Positions 5,709-6,861 of a DNA stretch of 6,861 nt are shown piece by piece. Positions within the stretch are counted from its first letter, which is position 1; every line of letters begins with the position of its first letter. The notes beneath the pieces are model-generated. The model made no database searches. It saw nothing but the letters and a program-made list of their open reading frames with translations, and was not told the origin of the DNA. Source of the stretch: Dehalococcoidia bacterium. GTDB taxonomy: Bacteria; Chloroflexota; Dehalococcoidia; GIF9; AB-539-J10. The stretch lies in the NCBI GenBank assembly GCA_029859145.1, contig JAOUDT010000065.1:1-6861 (forward strand), written 5' to 3'. A program made the position numbers and the translations under genes.

Positions 5709-5754
5709 GGGAGCCGCGGGCGACGTGGCAATCTCGCCCGGGCTCAGGGCTCCC
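5709..5754. repeat. GC-rich stem-loop with two alternative 3' arms
   Basis: The inner stem CGGGCGA (5717-5723) / TCGCCCG (5734-5740) is perfect, with a ten-base loop. The outer GAGCC (5711-5715) can pair with GGCTC directly behind the inner stem (5741-5745), leaving one bulged G. Alternatively GGGAGCC (5709-5715) can pair with GGCTCCC further out (5748-5754), leaving seven bases unpaired. It lies in the 431-base gap between the divergent lipoprotein gene and the 45-codon gene, upstream of both promoters. There is no U-tract. The sequence does not show whether it acts as RNA or DNA. Confidence 0.5.
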
Positions 5755-5834
5755 TAGAAGTGATTATCGAGCCTCGGGGTTAGACAGCGGCCCCTTTTCC
5801 AGGCAAGCTAAATATGGTAACATCATAGCTGTCC

Positions 5835-5863
5835 CTGACATTTCAGCGGCTTATCCGTTAAAT
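5835..5863 (+). promoter_or_regulatory. Candidate promoter ahead of the 45-codon gene and ABM gene
   Basis: CTGACA (5835-5840, five of six) and TTAAAT (5858-5863, four of six) are 17 bases apart. Transcription would begin near 5870, only about five bases before GTG 5875. If so, the 45-codon frame would be nearly leaderless, or this stretch would be a leader for the gene at 6032. Confidence 0.35.
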
Positions 5864-5874
5864 AAGGCATACGC

Positions 5875-6012
5875 GTGAACCAGAATGGTTTTGAAGGACG
5901 AACATCTGATGAGGCTATGTTGGTTCAGGACCCATCGGTCATGATGCCGGGGCTTTCGGGAAGCCGTATGACGTGCGTGTCGCCAGAGTATAAGTCGATT
6001 GAAATAGCCTGA
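5875..6012 (+). CDS. Candidate 45-residue protein upstream of the ABM gene
   Basis: The frame runs from GTG 5875 to TGA 6010-6012. AAGG (5864-5867) lies seven bases before the GTG, and an in-frame TAA at 5863-5865 rules out any earlier start. The 45 residues (SDEAMLVQDPSVMMPGLSG, then SRMTCVSPEYKSIEIA at the end) are soluble in character, with one cysteine and no membrane segment. Codon use looks ordinary for this window, and the stop is 19 bases before the next ATG, as expected for an operon. I do not recognise a family. Weaknesses are the GTG start, the modest ribosome site, and a predicted transcription start so close to the GTG. An alternative is that 5870-6031 is a structured leader for the ABM gene, since GGCTT/AAGCC (5951-5965) can form a small hairpin inside the frame. 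Confidence 0.45.
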   Translation: MNQNGFEGRTSDEAMLVQDPSVMMPGLSGSRMTCVSPEYKSIEIA

Positions 6013-6031
6013 AGCATTAAAGGGAGGAAAA

Positions 6032-6355
6032 ATGCAAGCGATAGTGAAAAAGGAAGGCATGATAAAAGGTATCATAGGATACAAGGTGTTGGATTATAAG
6101 AGCGTAGAACAGATATTGATGCAGCTCAAATCGGCTGCCATGCAATATCCAGGCTATGTTGATGCCGAGTTTCTCGTCAGCGAAGGGGATCAATCTATCG
6201 GCCTGATGATAAGCACGTGGGAGACAATGGAAAACTGGAGGACGTGGGTGGAGTCAAAGGGAACGGAAGCATTGCTGCGGCGAGCCAGAACGGCTGTGAT
6301 GGGCTCGGCCAGATTATCGGCATACAAAATGATGCCCACGGTAGAGTGGCGCTAG
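6032..6355 (+). CDS. ABM-fold (antibiotic biosynthesis monooxygenase-like) protein
   Basis: This 107-residue cytosolic protein resembles the dimeric alpha/beta-barrel ABM domain. The family pattern is visible: a first strand (MIKGIIGYKVLD), a helix (SVEQILMQLKSAAMQ), then YPGYVDAEFLVSEGDQ, the strand LMISTWETMENWRTWVES, and a final helix and strand (LSAYKMMPTVEW). The PGY...E and ISTWE...W blocks are the usual ABM signatures. Relatives include quinol monooxygenases such as YgiN and heme-degrading IsdG/HmoB enzymes, but many family members have no known reaction. No specific heme ligand can be assigned. GGGAGG (6022-6027) lies four bases before the ATG. A second in-frame ATG at 6059 follows AAGGAAGG too closely to be preferred. 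It probably shares a transcript with the 45-codon frame, and a stem-loop follows at 6415-6437. Confidence 0.78.
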   Translation: MQAIVKKEGMIKGIIGYKVLDYKSVEQILMQLKSAAMQYPGYVDAEFLVSEGDQSIGLMISTWETMENWRTWVESKGTEALLRRARTAVMGSARLSAYKMMPTVEWR

Positions 6356-6414
6356 GAAGGTATCAATCTTTGCTCCCACGGAGCCGGGCGTTACCGTTAC
6401 CAAAGTTATTATCT

Positions 6415-6437
6415 AGCCGCAGATGTAGGTAGCGGCT
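6415..6437 (+). terminator. Possible terminator after the ABM gene
   Basis: AGCCGC (6415-6420) and GCGGCT (6432-6437) are perfectly complementary around an 11-base loop. The downstream plus-strand bases GTCTTTCTG are T-rich but not a pure T-run. It lies 60 bases after the ABM stop. The rest of the 164-base gap to 6520 shows only a GTTACC tandem pair (about 6390-6401) and no gene. Confidence 0.4.
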
Positions 6438-6519
6438 GTCTTTCTGAATAAGTGAGAACATCGGGCGACAATATGGATTCTGCTTGATCAGGGGTGGCTA
6501 ATCTATTACTGCCGGAGGC

Positions 6520-6861
6520 TCATCCTGGGTTTTGCCCGGAATGAGTCAATTTCTCGACGATCCTTTCGCAGAGCACAGTCATGTCTTCGGTGGAAAGGTA
6601 GTCGGTCACAGTGCTGTCGAAAAGTATGCTCGCGTTGGGGGGAAACTCATCGTCGCCGCGCCATAGCACTATGATCACAGATACCCTGGGGAAAGCTTTG
6701 ATGCTTACGGCTTCATCCCCGTAACTTACCCTGGTTCCTCCCAATTTAGCCGCAGCCTCCTGCAGCCGTTCAGGCTCTTTGCCGAAGCGGTCCAGGAGGG
6801 GCGCCAGGATTTCCCGCGAGAAGCTGCCGTGTTCAAAGCACCCTCCCGGCAGTTGTTTGAA
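6520..6861 (-). CDS. DUF3786 protein, N-terminus outside window
   Basis: The minus-strand frame is open from the window end (6861) to TGA at 6522-6520, giving the last 113 residues. A TTG at 6744 is not a start, because the frame continues upstream with family-typical sequence (FKQLPGGCFEHGSFSREIL). The middle reads AAAKLGGTRVSYGDEAVSIK, then PRVSVIIVLWRGDDEFPPNA, and the end ILFDSTVTDYLSTEDMTVLC. The LPGG, LGG, GDEA, WRGDDEFP and LSTED blocks match DUF3786, a family of unknown function found mostly in anaerobes. In some relatives the domain follows an Fe-S cluster domain or lies near corrinoid and methyltransferase genes; the N-terminal part needed to test that here is missing. It converges on the ABM gene. 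Confidence 0.82.
   Translation of the reverse strand, partial: FKQLPGGCFEHGSFSREILAPLLDRFGKEPERLQEAAAKLGGTRVSYGDEAVSIKAFPRVSVIIVLWRGDDEFPPNASILFDSTVTDYLSTEDMTVLCERIVEKLTHSGQNPG

Noticed and set aside
2351..5823. Eleven-base direct repeat TATGGTAACAT at 2351-2361 and 5813-5823
   Set aside because: A few matches of this length are expected by chance in a window of this size, and the two copies sit in unlike positions relative to genes.
5951..5995. Group II intron-like string (GAAGCCGTATGACG)
   Set aside because: Intron ends often contain a similar GAGCCGTATG string, but there is no reverse transcriptase gene, no recognisable domain V and no intron boundary here. The bases also read through as an open frame.
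5851..6084. Minus-strand frame of 77 codons
   Set aside because: It spans the ribosome site and start of the ABM gene and the 45-codon frame on the other strand. It is proline-, histidine- and arginine-rich without domain features.
1..6861. tRNA, rRNA, CRISPR repeats, insertion-sequence ends or transposase genes
   Set aside because: I looked in the gene-poor stretches (591-1190, 2130-2409, 5601-6031, 6356-6519) and saw no cloverleaf arms, regularly spaced repeats or transposase motifs.

Overview
The window looks like a piece of an anaerobic bacterial chromosome. The gene set suggests the class Dehalococcoidia (Chloroflexota) or a close relative. The clues are a 45-residue CxxC/CxxC zinc-ribbon protein of the DUF5679 type, a DUF3786 protein, a DmsB-type iron-sulfur subunit, a CoA-disulfide reductase/rhodanese fusion and a secreted CAP lipoprotein. 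This assignment is inference from family content; there is no rRNA or other marker gene. Base composition is moderate and codon use looks similar across the genes, and there is no insertion sequence, CRISPR array, tRNA or phage gene.

Layout. 2-331 (+): C-terminal part of a 4Fe-4S electron-transfer subunit that begins outside the window. 453-590 (+): zinc-ribbon protein with its own likely promoter. 591-1190: a gene-poor stretch holding a strong stem-loop, a candidate 26-residue membrane peptide on the minus strand (696-776) with a perfect AGGAGG site, and an ambiguous open frame at 882-1109 that may be a gene remnant. 1198-1881 and 1887-2129 (+): a two-gene unit of an exported sulfite-oxidase-fold (molybdopterin) protein and a two-helix, histidine-bearing membrane protein. 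2410-4146 (+): CoA-disulfide/persulfide reductase fused to rhodanese. 4214-4705 (+): small metallophosphoesterase. 4815-5600 (-): CAP-domain lipoprotein with a clear sigma70-type promoter. 5601-6031: regulatory and structured DNA plus a 45-codon candidate gene (5875-6012, +). 6032-6355 (+): ABM-fold monooxygenase-like protein. 6520-6861 (-): DUF3786 protein running off the window end.

How they fit together. The iron-sulfur subunit, the Moco-fold/cytochrome-b-like pair and the flavin persulfide reductase are all redox proteins. They suit an anaerobe that handles inorganic sulfur or other respiratory acceptors at the membrane. Only the Moco-fold/membrane pair is clearly co-transcribed; the other genes seem to be separate units. 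No complete novel system is visible. The points most worth checking are the two short unannotated genes, the Moco-fold protein that is exported without a twin-arginine signal, and a stem-loop at 5709-5754 whose 5' arm can pair with either of two 3' arms.
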